22,340 nt of DNA from a virus, in IMG/VR virus record IMGVR_UViG_3300006735_000295, positions 1-22,340 of that record; one strand, written 5' to 3'. The notes below the pieces were generated by a model. That model searched no databases, was not told the DNA's origin, and worked only from the letters and a program-made list of their open reading frames with translations. The translations under genes and the position numbers were made by a program. The number at the start of each line of letters is the position of its first letter. Positions within the stretch are counted from its first letter, which is position 1. Shown one piece after another: positions 18,501-21,970 of this stretch.

Positions 18501-19005
18501 TACACAGCGACCAATCGTAAACCCAGAAGACCCAATGTATGTATCTGGCGCTATCGAGCGCCCATTCTACAATCGAGGCAAAGTGACTGACGCTATGTTC
18601 TGGGCGGCGAATCAATACATATTGCCGGGGTTTTTGAACACAGAATATGGCGCAGTATCGAAACTAAATACTGCGCTGAAGGGGGACAAGAAGCCAAACG
18701 GCGTGGCTCCTGACACAATCCTGCAATCATCAATGCGCTTTATTGGACTCAATTTAATAAATGCTGATCCGCTTTCTATACGGCGTTCTTTGCAATATTT
18801 AGAGTCTGAAAAAAGCAAGATAGTTACAGGCATTAATAGGATTAAGAAAGATCAATCGTTATCCCGAGCGGAGCGTAATAGAAGATTGAATTCGTATTAC
18901 GGGCAGCTTGATGCATATCGGTTAAAGAAGAAGGCGTTACTTGAAGCAAGTGCTACTACAGTGCGAGTAACGCGCAGGCTCAAGCGAGAGGATGAGGAAA
19001 AGTGA
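9550..19005 (+). CDS. Giant large polyvalent-type internal virion protein (3151 aa)
   Basis: 3151-aa protein, 42% of the window. Visible segments in order: a Pro/Gln-rich N-terminus; residues ~98-350 with Gly/Ala-rich hydrophobic helices and EGAQEAVAGIMQELAAQG; a coiled, charged region (~640-680); H1180-E-A-T-H1184 with E1234 as candidate third ligand of a zincin metallopeptidase; a segment with LLDYFNDIEQVVEIVIYG (~1420-1437); IEEIQSDIHQ (1700-1709) and GGYDHIA (1787-1793), hallmarks of a conserved domain in phage large polyvalent proteins; YLPRIYIKH (~2447); and a C-terminal LPD38-like region (~2640-2900: ARNTFSN, IGIPFLTFQYKVLP). The tail is lysine-rich. Such proteins are thought to be packaged and ejected with DNA. 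There is no Shine-Dalgarno before the ATG; initiation appears coupled through TAATG. Domain names come from memory and are moderately certain. Confidence 0.85.
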   Translation: MPTQEEFIQSLISRLQPADSAPVNQSQFTDLSRLPASQFPMQQFAPRAPEQGSLASGFAQPTPAPAQPQPEQDQAQRDLNLFGGFDKGFLPPAIPIQEDESQNYFVQAGRGFGRGVAQSSITLGQGLFATADAITNVAGFEDAIDPETSETLKTINEMRETVGNEEGMVGKVAQVLGSTVPLLVPGFGASAATSRAASQLATRGAGYAEAARRANNYAKGLRATTFVTASGMGAGTANQMLEAYAKAGNDVTNAQRNLSTAFGLGIGLTELLPLEILLRGIPASLGRNVTNKYAVRAAQNITNAGAEGAQEAVAGIMQELAAQGNYNPDQPIGDSALADFGYGSAAGSIIDGLFGKKFRLPKTEKRLQVDHQNTEELEPLTEEFLRSAQQAEQDVAFYDADGNKQGGQVVGFGDDYVTLSVDGDLIDLPRNQMPDPDSGNSFASDSDLLTSRFAIDGKQLGDMTNAEVVNNRNKELLPPLLRAQVDSGDISLNDAIELAKTDTDTIETAATPDRIYRIKALTNEINRRDPEANASISVKAADQQAKAAAGIEIDSGEFGDSVEEQVQARVPDALSGTVLGRTVGGKVDEAVIGQAALTKSMKGISKKDKAAYYAQVGASPDAAFDTLTDQQKIELYDLAGTHKQRKAEEKKAQEEREAEAATEQEVQRRSEELAKAQQESVVAPSPEAQAGAVAEEIAETIEEAPAQPSLTKNQQRKAASFRKRLADAETPIDRINAAVSMITRGQTDNNPELIAEGEAALRAAEAEGYTIQEGSRKGDTRAYSEASGGLTREVTTEDSPNEGDIETVESVQKVGIMQDGQLVQVPKITTSYKSPQPEETQITPEPEVVVEEAPAPVGFQSKTVEDSKPRYRNATPVFNSLLDKALYIVGNPESKSKADEQVMGELRSFLQQKAPDLEDANIRRLGMAVRDNVKYEGEIARKADRSSFEVQEQVLPDVDLSSPDLIESILDRYQKPAAETEPAAPKPVKPTLPKTEEVVLTKSEEADIRDEIGSQTGGDAKATQIGMSAYKKRRNLGESHEDAKQSFSADPEYAQALFDIDFARREQGAEQSQVAELVGVAGSETAPGTPGMLVSQKGEPIDFNTFRRIKKVVSDVAPSSNLVVASQLYGQVVNRDGDVKYVINGNEVSYEEALGLQMGNIVGVSLAPDKLIDPENRAYHEATHFLFNNGFLTDPEMKSLIANIPRMEQIVLDHLGQKRYDEAMSGNEFQNFNELIAYSSALYNRGLDVDGKVPKEFNPALRRIFAKIARLFKQLRSNFTGEFVPMEVEQVFEQIRQGRTGRRAPDPQSAQRVKQVMLKEDPTGLSAATPLFVIKQGPVAASSSIENFRGDASLLRPAFKSAMKTKLEGMTGQKKLPDAWGRVEGNRVVGALSGVKVEEWNDSNIDAFLTSLPPDKSVSGQELLDYFNDIEQVVEIVIYGSPLGPKSDPDSEIKYRSAIQEDRNNEGYISIANDAMTSLRTGSGKNVVNAMQVANLTRKEVPNKDNINPAFPPDVTDALESYAEALKKQDESFDDLPDPIQEKQKLIAALQESFKQDGGALDRKGFGLSLVEASMKPGFQTTTRAEKKLPEGFGFVSGLERRGGAGSPYGTEIMDEQGEDIPNFYFQWTTMGGRAVPSDAVPTATMNLQQDFGYREIIIAAPMSAGDGVYHAHFPDIRNPIMHIRLADITLENGDSVLVIEEIQSDIHQGAAEMMKQMAAKKLFRDGVIPDSRFKFLSREQKNLVREAASQFKDDVYGKVFPNLPLKNENQRIAFAMQQITRMAINGGYDHIAVSNSELQVERYRNEYKAAIDGLVMTQVADVGVDSDTFRLLSGQENIFEVGTEQGTFEVSETDVRMELESLIEQDILAPAFPDPFTGSFPTQEQLTGEIAPAEIQLDEEAIDQAKENSEDSARKSVDQVLAFAEQKGNLSGFRAASARAADAALQETVDVDGLDAIKLAFMKALLKANPDMPSSWLATYTTPVVGLNNQGQTVRGNFQRQTIELGNQGVTRSGNPRLDDWLGEDVALLVRNDLQNPESVSDQFASRNFVQFIQNKIARSQVQKERLNAGDNELTSYQRSEAELMDVDGIQKSVNRFTGAIDVPVGGGFDNVYDEKIPRALESALASLISTSKSQLKSKRRSVRQDNEGQRLYLGSGHSLAETINRGVSGVSEQLSDEIFIEESQIVPTDQVQSMPQRARYVGDERTVEGQALAQAIGEDPSMLALRDEQAQTDPDMPVDVVAGEDVSQRFMIPVSNSRNALRVYTLTPEMEASPKVVEPSDIYFARLENERTEVTNKGTEDLRGVFKNGRIKAINYINGMPFFNTLKDMPQKREFYLERSKYLGVVSGSSDIATYLRDEIGNQFLFRTGDKDRASTEVLRSSIFNYMTTGDSEQEAALLQQLEALDSRAAAASVKAKDMIEALGLEMVQAGLLPAKTFYENRRSYLPRIYIKHVLQNPRDERFGYLKQRNPDLTQPEQEALGVINELDPAFLVSRAIQRPIRDLQFIEFMNSIAGNEAWTAQDDELVVTFTDVNGVEQKQSGLYLLDEVNTLNEIADAIEAAEPDRAIRLRSQAASVRDAVLTTFEERGLMDYIDQPGRDITGDTQGYGNVFKRVPNKKDFGMLAGRLVRSEIFDNVIASSSLLNIGDQAAVDLISTGKKLTAVWKTIKVPLNPPTIARNTFSNAILIHLSGVPFYRVLPRMIEATREIVAYNNGDFANAKHYQEMLARGVKQSSFTDQELVLMQDDMLDFLRSVDAKDIGLFGWLKLNTWQRLAQKASNIYQGIEVVGKTAIAIDVMDRQGGSADDAFLRAQEYLFDYSDVPEIVKRTRQSPIGIPFLTFQYKVLPVLAKTALRNPMRFAPYVALSYALPALFMSAFDIDDDEYEQIKKSMPDYIRDNPGLVPIPARDAEGRLQFLDTSYLYPWGSFAGIGSDILMAGKKLTGTAEPAEKGVGLKDITSAFGMFGGPAWSLFGASQNLDPFTQRPIVNPEDPMYVSGAIERPFYNRGKVTDAMFWAANQYILPGFLNTEYGAVSKLNTALKGDKKPNGVAPDTILQSSMRFIGLNLINADPLSIRRSLQYLESEKSKIVTGINRIKKDQSLSRAERNRRLNSYYGQLDAYRLKKKALLEASATTVRVTRRLKREDEEK
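11021..11028. repeat. GTTTAAAC site 7
   Basis: Exact palindrome in the giant gene, read GT TTA AAC (SLND), the other stop-free frame. Confidence 0.9.
13081..13260 (+). other. HEXXH...E zincin motif of the giant protein
   Basis: Codons 1178-1237. HEATH (1180-1184) follows Tyr and precedes hydrophobic residues, the usual helix context. E1234 in FNELIAY lies 50 residues later, matching a gluzincin-type third zinc ligand. Zincins occur in phage polyvalent proteins. Activity is inferred from the motif only. Confidence 0.6.
13362..13369. repeat. GTTTAAAC site 8
   Basis: Exact palindrome in the giant gene encoding LFKQ, ~260 bp downstream of the zincin motif. One of three sites without a CG-type flank. 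Confidence 0.9.
14208..14215. repeat. GTTTAAAC site 9
   Basis: Exact palindrome in the giant gene encoding SFKQ. Shares the 14-base context TCGTTTAAACAAGA with site 4. Confidence 0.9.
15509..15516. repeat. GTTTAAAC site 10
   Basis: Exact palindrome in the giant gene, read GGT TTA AAC (GLN), 240 bp before site 11, the closest pair in the window. Confidence 0.9.
15749..15756. repeat. GTTTAAAC site 11
   Basis: Exact palindrome in the giant gene with symmetric flanks CGTTTAAACG, read CGT TTA AAC (RLN). Confidence 0.9.
17388..17395. repeat. GTTTAAAC site 12
   Basis: Exact palindrome in the giant gene encoding VFKR, upstream of the LPD38-like region. Confidence 0.9.
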
Positions 19006-19403
19006 TGTGGCAGATAGCCGGCGCGTTGGGTATTGCGCTTGCAATAACAGGAGGCGCTTTCAAGATGTATGCTGATAAGTCTCAAGCAGAAAAGGAAGCA
19101 ATGGCTGCACAACTACGACAAGCCGCAGACAATCAGTCTATCCTTGAGGGCAGTGTGTCCAGTTTAAACGATCAGATTGTTGAGGCCGAGAAGTCACACG
19201 CAAGGATTATGCGCCGAGTTAATGAATTGCAGGATCTTAATCGAGAGGCGCAGCGAGAGGTCGAAGAGATCAGAAAAAAGTTCGCCAAACACGATATGGA
19301 TGTTTTGTCGTTAGCCAAGCCGAGACTGATCGAGAACATTATCAACAAGGGAACCAAGGGAGTGCTGAGTGATTTGGAGAATATTACCAATCCTGATGCT
19401 TAG
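19005..19403 (+). CDS. Inner-membrane spanin (Rz-like)
   Basis: 132-aa protein with an N-terminal signal-anchor helix (IAGALGIALAITGGAF, ~3-19). A long charged coiled coil follows (~24-95, repeated Glu/Lys/Gln heptads). The C-terminal segment HDMDVLSLAKPRLIENIINKG is a pattern I associate with i-spanins. Spanins disrupt the outer membrane after endolysin has degraded the wall. The preferred start is ATG 19005, which overlaps the giant-gene stop as TGATG and has GAGGA upstream. A GTG at 19002 is in frame but less likely. Its 3' 35 bp overlap the outer-spanin gene in another frame, a common Rz/Rz1 arrangement. It carries a GTTTAAAC site at codons 53-55. Confidence 0.85.
   Translation: MWQIAGALGIALAITGGAFKMYADKSQAEKEAMAAQLRQAADNQSILEGSVSSLNDQIVEAEKSHARIMRRVNELQDLNREAQREVEEIRKKFAKHDMDVLSLAKPRLIENIINKGTKGVLSDLENITNPDA
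19162..19169. repeat. GTTTAAAC site 13
   Basis: Exact palindrome in the inner-spanin gene, read GT TTA AAC (SLND). Followed by GAT, as at sites 7 and 14. Confidence 0.9.
19356..19362 (+). promoter_or_regulatory. Shine-Dalgarno AAGGGAG for the outer spanin
   Basis: AAGGGAG lies 6 bp before GTG 19369, inside the inner-spanin gene. It supports the GTG start needed to keep the lipoprotein signal peptide; the first in-frame ATG (19396) would remove most of it. Confidence 0.75.
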
Positions 19404-19740
19404 TGGTTGCTCTTGGTTTGGATCAGAGCCATATATCCCTGAGACAAAGAAGGTCGAGGTGGTCACGGTCGTTAAAGAAGCGCCCCAGTATCATCCGCCC
19501 CTACCTAACCCTATAGCAACATTGCCTGTGGAGTGGACTGTATTAACCCCAGTGACCATGCAAGAGTATCTGGACGATCTCAAAGAGGGTAACGCCCCAT
19601 CCAGCGCGTACTATGGCCTAACCACAAAGGGTTACGAGAACTTGTCTTTTAATATGGCGGAGGTCAAGCGTTACATACGGCAAGTTCTCTCTATAATTGA
19701 GTATTACAAAGAGTCGGACGAAGAGGCAGAAGATGAGTAA
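19369..19740 (+). CDS. Outer-membrane spanin lipoprotein (Rz1-like)
   Basis: 123-aa protein starting at GTG. A very short signal peptide ends in the lipobox L11-S12-G13-C14, so the mature protein should be acylated at Cys14 and held in the outer membrane by its lipid. The segment after it contains PPLPNPIATLP, the proline-rich linker typical of Rz1-type spanins. The C-terminal half (QEYLDDL, YENLSFNMAEVKRYIRQVLSIIEYY) is a pattern seen in longer phage o-spanins. It would pair with the inner spanin, whose gene it overlaps by 35 bp. The end overlaps the endolysin start by 8 bp. The function call is strong from lipobox and gene order. Confidence 0.85.
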   Translation: MIWRILPILMLSGCSWFGSEPYIPETKKVEVVTVVKEAPQYHPPLPNPIATLPVEWTVLTPVTMQEYLDDLKEGNAPSSAYYGLTTKGYENLSFNMAEVKRYIRQVLSIIEYYKESDEEAEDE

Positions 19741-20158
19741 GTTAATTGAAATGTTAAAGCTGCACGAAGGAGTGCGCTCTAAAGTTTATATTTGCTCGGC
19801 TGGTTATGAAACTCTGGGTGTCGGGCGCAACGTGAGCGAGTCAGGGCTAGGTCTTTCCGATGATGAGATTGATTATCTGCTGGCTAATGACATCGCTAGG
19901 GTGAAAGAAGAGCTATCAGATAGCTACTTCTGGTTCAACGCTATGAACGACGCGAGAAAAGATGCGCTCATCGACATTTGCTTCAACCTTGGTCTGACCA
20001 AACTGCGTGGCTTCATAAACGCTATCACCGCGATGAGCCGCGAACAGTTCGACATAGCAGCAGACGAGTTCTTAGATAGCCGATGGGCAGAGCAAGTTGG
20101 CAATCGAGCTATCCGGGTTACAGAGATGATCCGTACCGGGGAGTATCAAGATGTTTAA
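19733..20158 (+). CDS. T4-lysozyme-type endolysin (GH24) with E-C-T triad
   Basis: 141-aa muramidase that would cleave the peptidoglycan glycan strand during lysis. The N-terminus (LIEMLKLHEGVRSKVY...GYETLGVGRN) aligns with T4 lysozyme. E12 matches catalytic E11 and T27 matches T26, but C21 stands where T4 has D20. The E-8-C-5-T spacing is an accepted variant of the E-8-D/C-5-T endolysin triad, so activity is expected. The C-terminal part (ALIDICFNLGLTKLRGF, DSRWAEQVGNRAIRV) fits the family. There is no signal or SAR helix, so export must rely on a holin not identified here. The start is ATG 19733 (AAGAGG 6 bp upstream); a start 12 codons earlier adds no conserved sequence. The stop lies inside a GTTTAAAC site. 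Confidence 0.9.
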   Translation: MSKLIEMLKLHEGVRSKVYICSAGYETLGVGRNVSESGLGLSDDEIDYLLANDIARVKEELSDSYFWFNAMNDARKDALIDICFNLGLTKLRGFINAITAMSREQFDIAADEFLDSRWAEQVGNRAIRVTEMIRTGEYQDV

Positions 20159-20366
20159 ACGATACGCTAAGGGCGGAAAGGTCAAGAAGAAAAAGTCCAA
20201 GTCTCGCGTCAACGAGGCGGGTAACTACACCAAACCTGAGATGCGTAAGCGCCAGTTCAATAGGATCAAAGCTGGCACCAAGGGCGGAAAAAGCGGGCAA
20301 TGGTCGGCGCGTAAAGCTCAGATGTTAGCGAAGGCGTACAAAGATGCAGGCGGTGGGTACAAGTAA
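20151..20366 (+). CDS. Small lysine-rich phage protein (71 aa)
   Basis: 71-aa very basic protein: MFKRYAKGGKVKKKKSKSRV, then NEAGNYTKPEMRKRQFNRIK and GGKSGQWSARKAQMLAKAYK, ending GGGYK. This family is widespread in marine phages as a small protein of unknown function, often annotated only with a DUF number. The high charge suggests nucleic-acid contact, perhaps with packaged DNA; that is inference. The start overlaps the endolysin end by 8 bp, and its ATG runs straight into a GTTTAAAC palindrome. The GGGGAG 9 bp upstream is a good ribosome site. It is the first of four consecutive basic proteins. Confidence 0.8.
   Translation: MFKRYAKGGKVKKKKSKSRVNEAGNYTKPEMRKRQFNRIKAGTKGGKSGQWSARKAQMLAKAYKDAGGGYK
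20153..20160. repeat. GTTTAAAC site 14 (stop and start overlap)
   Basis: Exact palindrome whose TAA terminates the endolysin and which overlaps the ATG of the 71-aa gene (ATGTTTAAAC). Confidence 0.9.
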
Positions 20367-20620
20367 TGCCGTTAAAGAAGTCACAGAAGTCGCTAAAGAA
20401 GTGGACAAAGCAGGATTGGGGCACCAAGTCAGGCAAGAAATCAACTCAAGGAAAGAAGGCAACAGGTGAAAGGTATCTCCCGAAGGCGGCTAGAGAGGCT
20501 CTATCAGACAAGGAGTACGCTGCCACTTCCAGAAAGAAGCGAGCAGACACAAAGAAAGGTAAGCAGTTCTCCAAGCAACCAAAGAAGATAGCCAAGAAAA
20601 CAGCGAGGCACCGCAAATGA
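20366..20620 (+). CDS. Small lysine-rich phage protein (84 aa)
   Basis: 84-aa basic protein rich in Lys, Gly and Thr: KKWTKQDWGTKSGK, then KATGERYLPKAAREALSDKEY and KGKQFSKQPKKIAKKTARHRK. This pattern recurs in marine phage genomes, commonly beside the other small basic proteins seen here, and has no assigned function that I can name. The highly charged ends and the central ERYLPKAAREALSDKEYAAT helix suggest a DNA- or RNA-binding miniprotein. It is translationally coupled on both sides: the start overlaps the previous stop as TAATG, and the stop overlaps the next ATG (ATGA). Confidence 0.8.
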   Translation: MPLKKSQKSLKKWTKQDWGTKSGKKSTQGKKATGERYLPKAAREALSDKEYAATSRKKRADTKKGKQFSKQPKKIAKKTARHRK

Positions 20621-20949
20621 GTTTGACTGATGCAGAAAAGAATCGGCTCAAGAAGGTTGGTCTGTCTGGGCTAAACAAACCCAAGAGAACGCCAAGTCAC
20701 AAGACCAAGAAGGGTGTTGTTGCTGTGCGCGATGGCGAGAAGATGAAGATCATTCGCTTTGGCGACCAGAAGATGGGCCACAACTATTCGGATGAAGCCC
20801 GTAAGAGCTTCAAGGCTCGCCATGCTAAGAACATAAAGAAGGGCAAAACATCTGCCGCTTATTGGGCCGACAAGATGTTCTGGAGCGGCAAGGGTGGTAG
20901 CAGGAAGTCACCGCCTAAGTCGCAGAAGCAGAAATTTGGTAAGGGCTAA
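20617..20949 (+). CDS. Small basic phage protein (110 aa), DUF6321-like
   Basis: 110-aa basic protein. The N-terminus (LTDAEKNRLKKVGLSGLNKPKRTPSH) leads to a strand-rich part (VVAVRDGEKMKIIRFGDQK). The end is KSFKARHAKNIKKGKTSAAYWADKMFW, a very recognisable phage signature that I believe corresponds to DUF6321, although the number is from memory. Cyanophage and marine podophage genomes carry similar proteins. Role unknown. It overlaps both neighbours at ATGA and TAATG junctions, so the four basic proteins should be made together at the end of the late transcript. Confidence 0.8.
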   Translation: MSLTDAEKNRLKKVGLSGLNKPKRTPSHKTKKGVVAVRDGEKMKIIRFGDQKMGHNYSDEARKSFKARHAKNIKKGKTSAAYWADKMFWSGKGGSRKSPPKSQKQKFGKG

Positions 20950-21044
20950 TGGCTATTAGTAGAGCGCAGCAGGGGAAGCAGACTAGGAGCGGCCCAGCAA
21001 AAAAGAAGTCACCCAATAATCGTTACCAAAAGAAACGAAAGTAA
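20949..21044 (+). CDS. 31-aa basic miniprotein
   Basis: ORF of 31 codons beginning at the ATG of a TAATG overlap. Eleven of its 31 residues are Lys or Arg, with KKKSPNNRYQKKRK at the end. Very short basic proteins of this kind end the same cluster in other marine phages. Evidence is the coupled start, the continuity of style with the three preceding proteins, and TAAGGG about 5 bp upstream. Its last 36 bp overlap, antisense, the 3' end of the leftward 32-aa membrane protein gene. Confidence 0.6.
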   Translation: MAISRAQQGKQTRSGPAKKKSPNNRYQKKRK

Positions 21045-21107
21045 ATTGATGGCGACAATGATTGCAATCCCAACTAGAGCGCCCGTCTTGAGTTCGTCTT
21101 TATTCAC
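21009..21107 (-). CDS. 32-aa single-helix membrane protein
   Basis: ORF of 32 codons: a short polar start (MNKDELKTGA), then a continuous hydrophobic helix of about 22 residues (LVGIAIIVAINLLSFLLVTI) to the end. The start is GTG 21107, overlapping the TGA of the 22-aa ORF (GTGA), with AGGGGA 5 bp upstream, a near-ideal ribosome site. The charged N-terminus and uninterrupted helix make chance unlikely. It resembles small phage membrane miniproteins, such as holin-like or membrane-associated regulators, but function is unknown. Its 3' third lies antisense to the rightward 31-aa gene. Confidence 0.6.
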   Translation of the reverse strand: MNKDELKTGALVGIAIIVAINLLSFLLVTIIG

Positions 21108-21172
21108 AAGCGTCCCCTAAGAACCCGCCTTCGGACACTCGGACGGGAACGAGCAGGAGAGAGTATGTCCAT
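21104..21172 (-). CDS. Possible 22-aa miniprotein or leader
   Basis: ORF of 22 codons, MDILSPARSRPSVRRRVLRG then two more residues, with six Arg. It is linked to the following gene by a GTGA overlap and lies in the only gap (21108-21203) of the leftward block. Ribosome site evidence is weak (GAGGTG about 12 bp upstream). The DNA can also form a weak hairpin (CCCG-CC, 21124-21129, against 21141-21147) without a T-run. It may instead be untranslated or a leader for the 32-aa gene. Confidence 0.3.
   Translation of the reverse strand: MDILSPARSRPSVRRRVLRGRL
21113..21118 (-). promoter_or_regulatory. Shine-Dalgarno AGGGGA for the 32-aa gene
   Basis: On the minus strand AGGGGA sits 5 bp before GTG 21107. 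It decides the start of an otherwise easily missed miniprotein. Confidence 0.65.
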
Positions 21173-21203
21173 AAACTCTCAGTCCACCTCTATTATTCCG
21201 CGC

Positions 21204-21368
21204 CTAAGCCCGCCACCGCAAGTCCGTAATTAAAAGGGCAGATGCTCCACACTCTGGGCATTTCTTTGGGTATGCTTGTTTAAACCCTTTAATATCGCAA
21301 TCTAAACACGCGAAGTGCCATTTATTTGTCGATGTCTGATGGGGGTTCGTGGGGTTCGTCTTCACCAT
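21204..21368 (-). CDS. 54-aa zinc-ribbon protein
   Basis: ORF of 54 codons starting at ATG 21366-21368 and stopping at TAG 21204-21206. After a disordered Thr/Asn/Pro start it reads WHFACLDCDIKG, then YPKKCPECGASALLIT. C21, C24, C37 and C40 form two CxxC knuckles 12 residues apart, a classic zinc ribbon, followed by beta-forming sequence. Small zinc-ribbon proteins often contact nucleic acid or partner with larger enzymes. The first 47 bp overlap the 65-aa gene in another frame. The ribosome site is poor, so the exact start is uncertain, but the zinc knuckles make the gene convincing. A GTTTAAAC site encodes GFKQ between the two knuckles. Confidence 0.65.
   Translation of the reverse strand: MVKTNPTNPHQTSTNKWHFACLDCDIKGFKQAYPKKCPECGASALLITDLRWRA
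21278..21285. repeat. GTTTAAAC site 15
   Basis: Exact palindrome inside the leftward zinc-ribbon gene, encoding FK between the CxxC knuckles. One of three sites lacking the CG-type flank. Confidence 0.9.
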
Positions 21369-21519
21369 GTGTCCGTACTATTTTGCGCTCAAGAAGGAGC
21401 GGGAGTCTAAGCCACGTTCCGCCATTATCTCTAGCGATGTCTTCTGCTTGCTCCCTAGTATCAGCCTCTACCTCTGTGTACTTGCATGTAATCTCATGCA
21501 CCACAATGTGATACTTCAT
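21322..21519 (-). CDS. 65-aa small protein, DpnD/PcfM-like fold possible
   Basis: 65-aa protein. MKYHIVVHEITCKYTEVEADTREQAEDIARDNG has the strand-strand-helix look of short DpnD/PcfM-like domains (a repeated beta strand followed by an EAEAI-type helix), but the match is only by eye. The C-terminus is polar and acidic (EDEPHEPPSDIDK). ATG 21519 overlaps the preceding stop as ATGA and has AGAGGTGG about 8 bp upstream, a good ribosome site. The function is unknown. It belongs to the leftward block of small, probably early or regulatory, genes. Confidence 0.7.
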   Translation of the reverse strand: MKYHIVVHEITCKYTEVEADTREQAEDIARDNGGTWLRLPLLLERKIVRTHGEDEPHEPPSDIDK

Positions 21520-21698
21520 TTAAACTTACCACCTCTTAGTTTTATACGGCGATTGCCAGTTCGTTGTGAGTTGTTCATACGGCCCGACACACTGGGCTTA
21601 TTCTTTGGCATCGATTCTTCGTACTTCACTTCCCCGTAAGGCACCGTTTCTATCTTGCCGCCACGGGCCAAGAACTCTTCTATTGTTTCCTTTGTCAT
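21516..21698 (-). CDS. 60-aa small phage protein with FLARGGKI motif
   Basis: 60-aa protein: MTKETIEEFLARGGKIETVP, then a Lys/Arg/Asn-rich tail ending RRIKLRGGKFK. The IEEFLARGGKI opening is a recurring start of short phage and prophage proteins with basic tails, but no function is firmly tied to it. The basic tail suggests nucleic-acid contact. The ATG at 21698 is preferred over an in-frame GTG one codon earlier because it overlaps the HTH-gene stop as TGATG and has GGAAG upstream. Its stop overlaps the next start (ATGA). Confidence 0.7.
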   Translation of the reverse strand: MTKETIEEFLARGGKIETVPYGEVKYEESMPKNKPSVSGRMNNSQRTGNRRIKLRGGKFK

Positions 21699-21970
21699 CA
21701 CTGCTTCCAGAATCTACTTGCTATAGATACGGGCTTCTTGTTGCGCGGTGACGCAACAGAGGGCGCTTCTGGCGCTTCTAGCTGTATGTATATCTTAGCA
21801 CCCAGCGCACCCGCAATTGTTTCTACAGCCTCAAAGCTAGGCTTTCTCTTGCCTAACTCTATCTGGCTGATGTATCCGCGATTCATGCCTGACTTATCCG
21901 CAAGCTCTTGTAGAGACAGGTTCTGATCTGCCCTCATGGATCGCAGCTTCTCTGTATACCAAGTCTTCAC
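21698..21970 (-). CDS. XRE/Cro-C1-type HTH regulator
   Basis: 90-aa protein with a single helix-turn-helix domain of the lambda-repressor type. LRSMRADQNLSLQELADKSG (9-28) forms helices 1-2, MNRGYISQIELGKRKPSF (29-46) holds the recognition helix and the conserved turn, and EAVETIAGALG (47-57) forms the following helix. The C-terminal ~30 residues are Pro/Ser/Lys-rich with no ligand or cleavage domain, so it is a minimal regulator. GTG 21970 overlaps the preceding stop (GTGA) and is preceded by GAGGTG; an ATG twelve codons in would cut into helix 1. It may control the leftward genes, and could in principle bind a palindrome such as GTTTAAAC, but nothing in the sequence shows that. Confidence 0.9.
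   Translation of the reverse strand: MKTWYTEKLRSMRADQNLSLQELADKSGMNRGYISQIELGKRKPSFEAVETIAGALGAKIYIQLEAPEAPSVASPRNKKPVSIASRFWKQ

Noticed and set aside
9550-19005. N4-type virion RNA polymerase, suggested by the >3000-aa size
   Set aside because: I could not find polymerase signature motifs; the recognisable segments are zincin, IEEIQSD and LPD38-like instead.
19697-19732. Twelve-codon N-terminal extension of the endolysin
   Set aside because: Basic, unconserved sequence read through the outer-spanin gene; ATG 19733 has a good ribosome site and matches the family N-terminus.
20083-20328. 81-aa rightward ORF over the endolysin / 71-aa junction
   Set aside because: Different frame from both real genes and no conserved pattern; a shadow.
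21124-21147. Hairpin as a terminator between the convergent blocks
   Set aside because: Six-pair stem with a bulge, 11-base loop and no T-run on either strand; too weak to call.
21349-21639. Rightward 96-aa ORF opposite the leftward small genes
   Set aside because: Overlaps three leftward genes that have coupled starts, ribosome sites and sensible composition.
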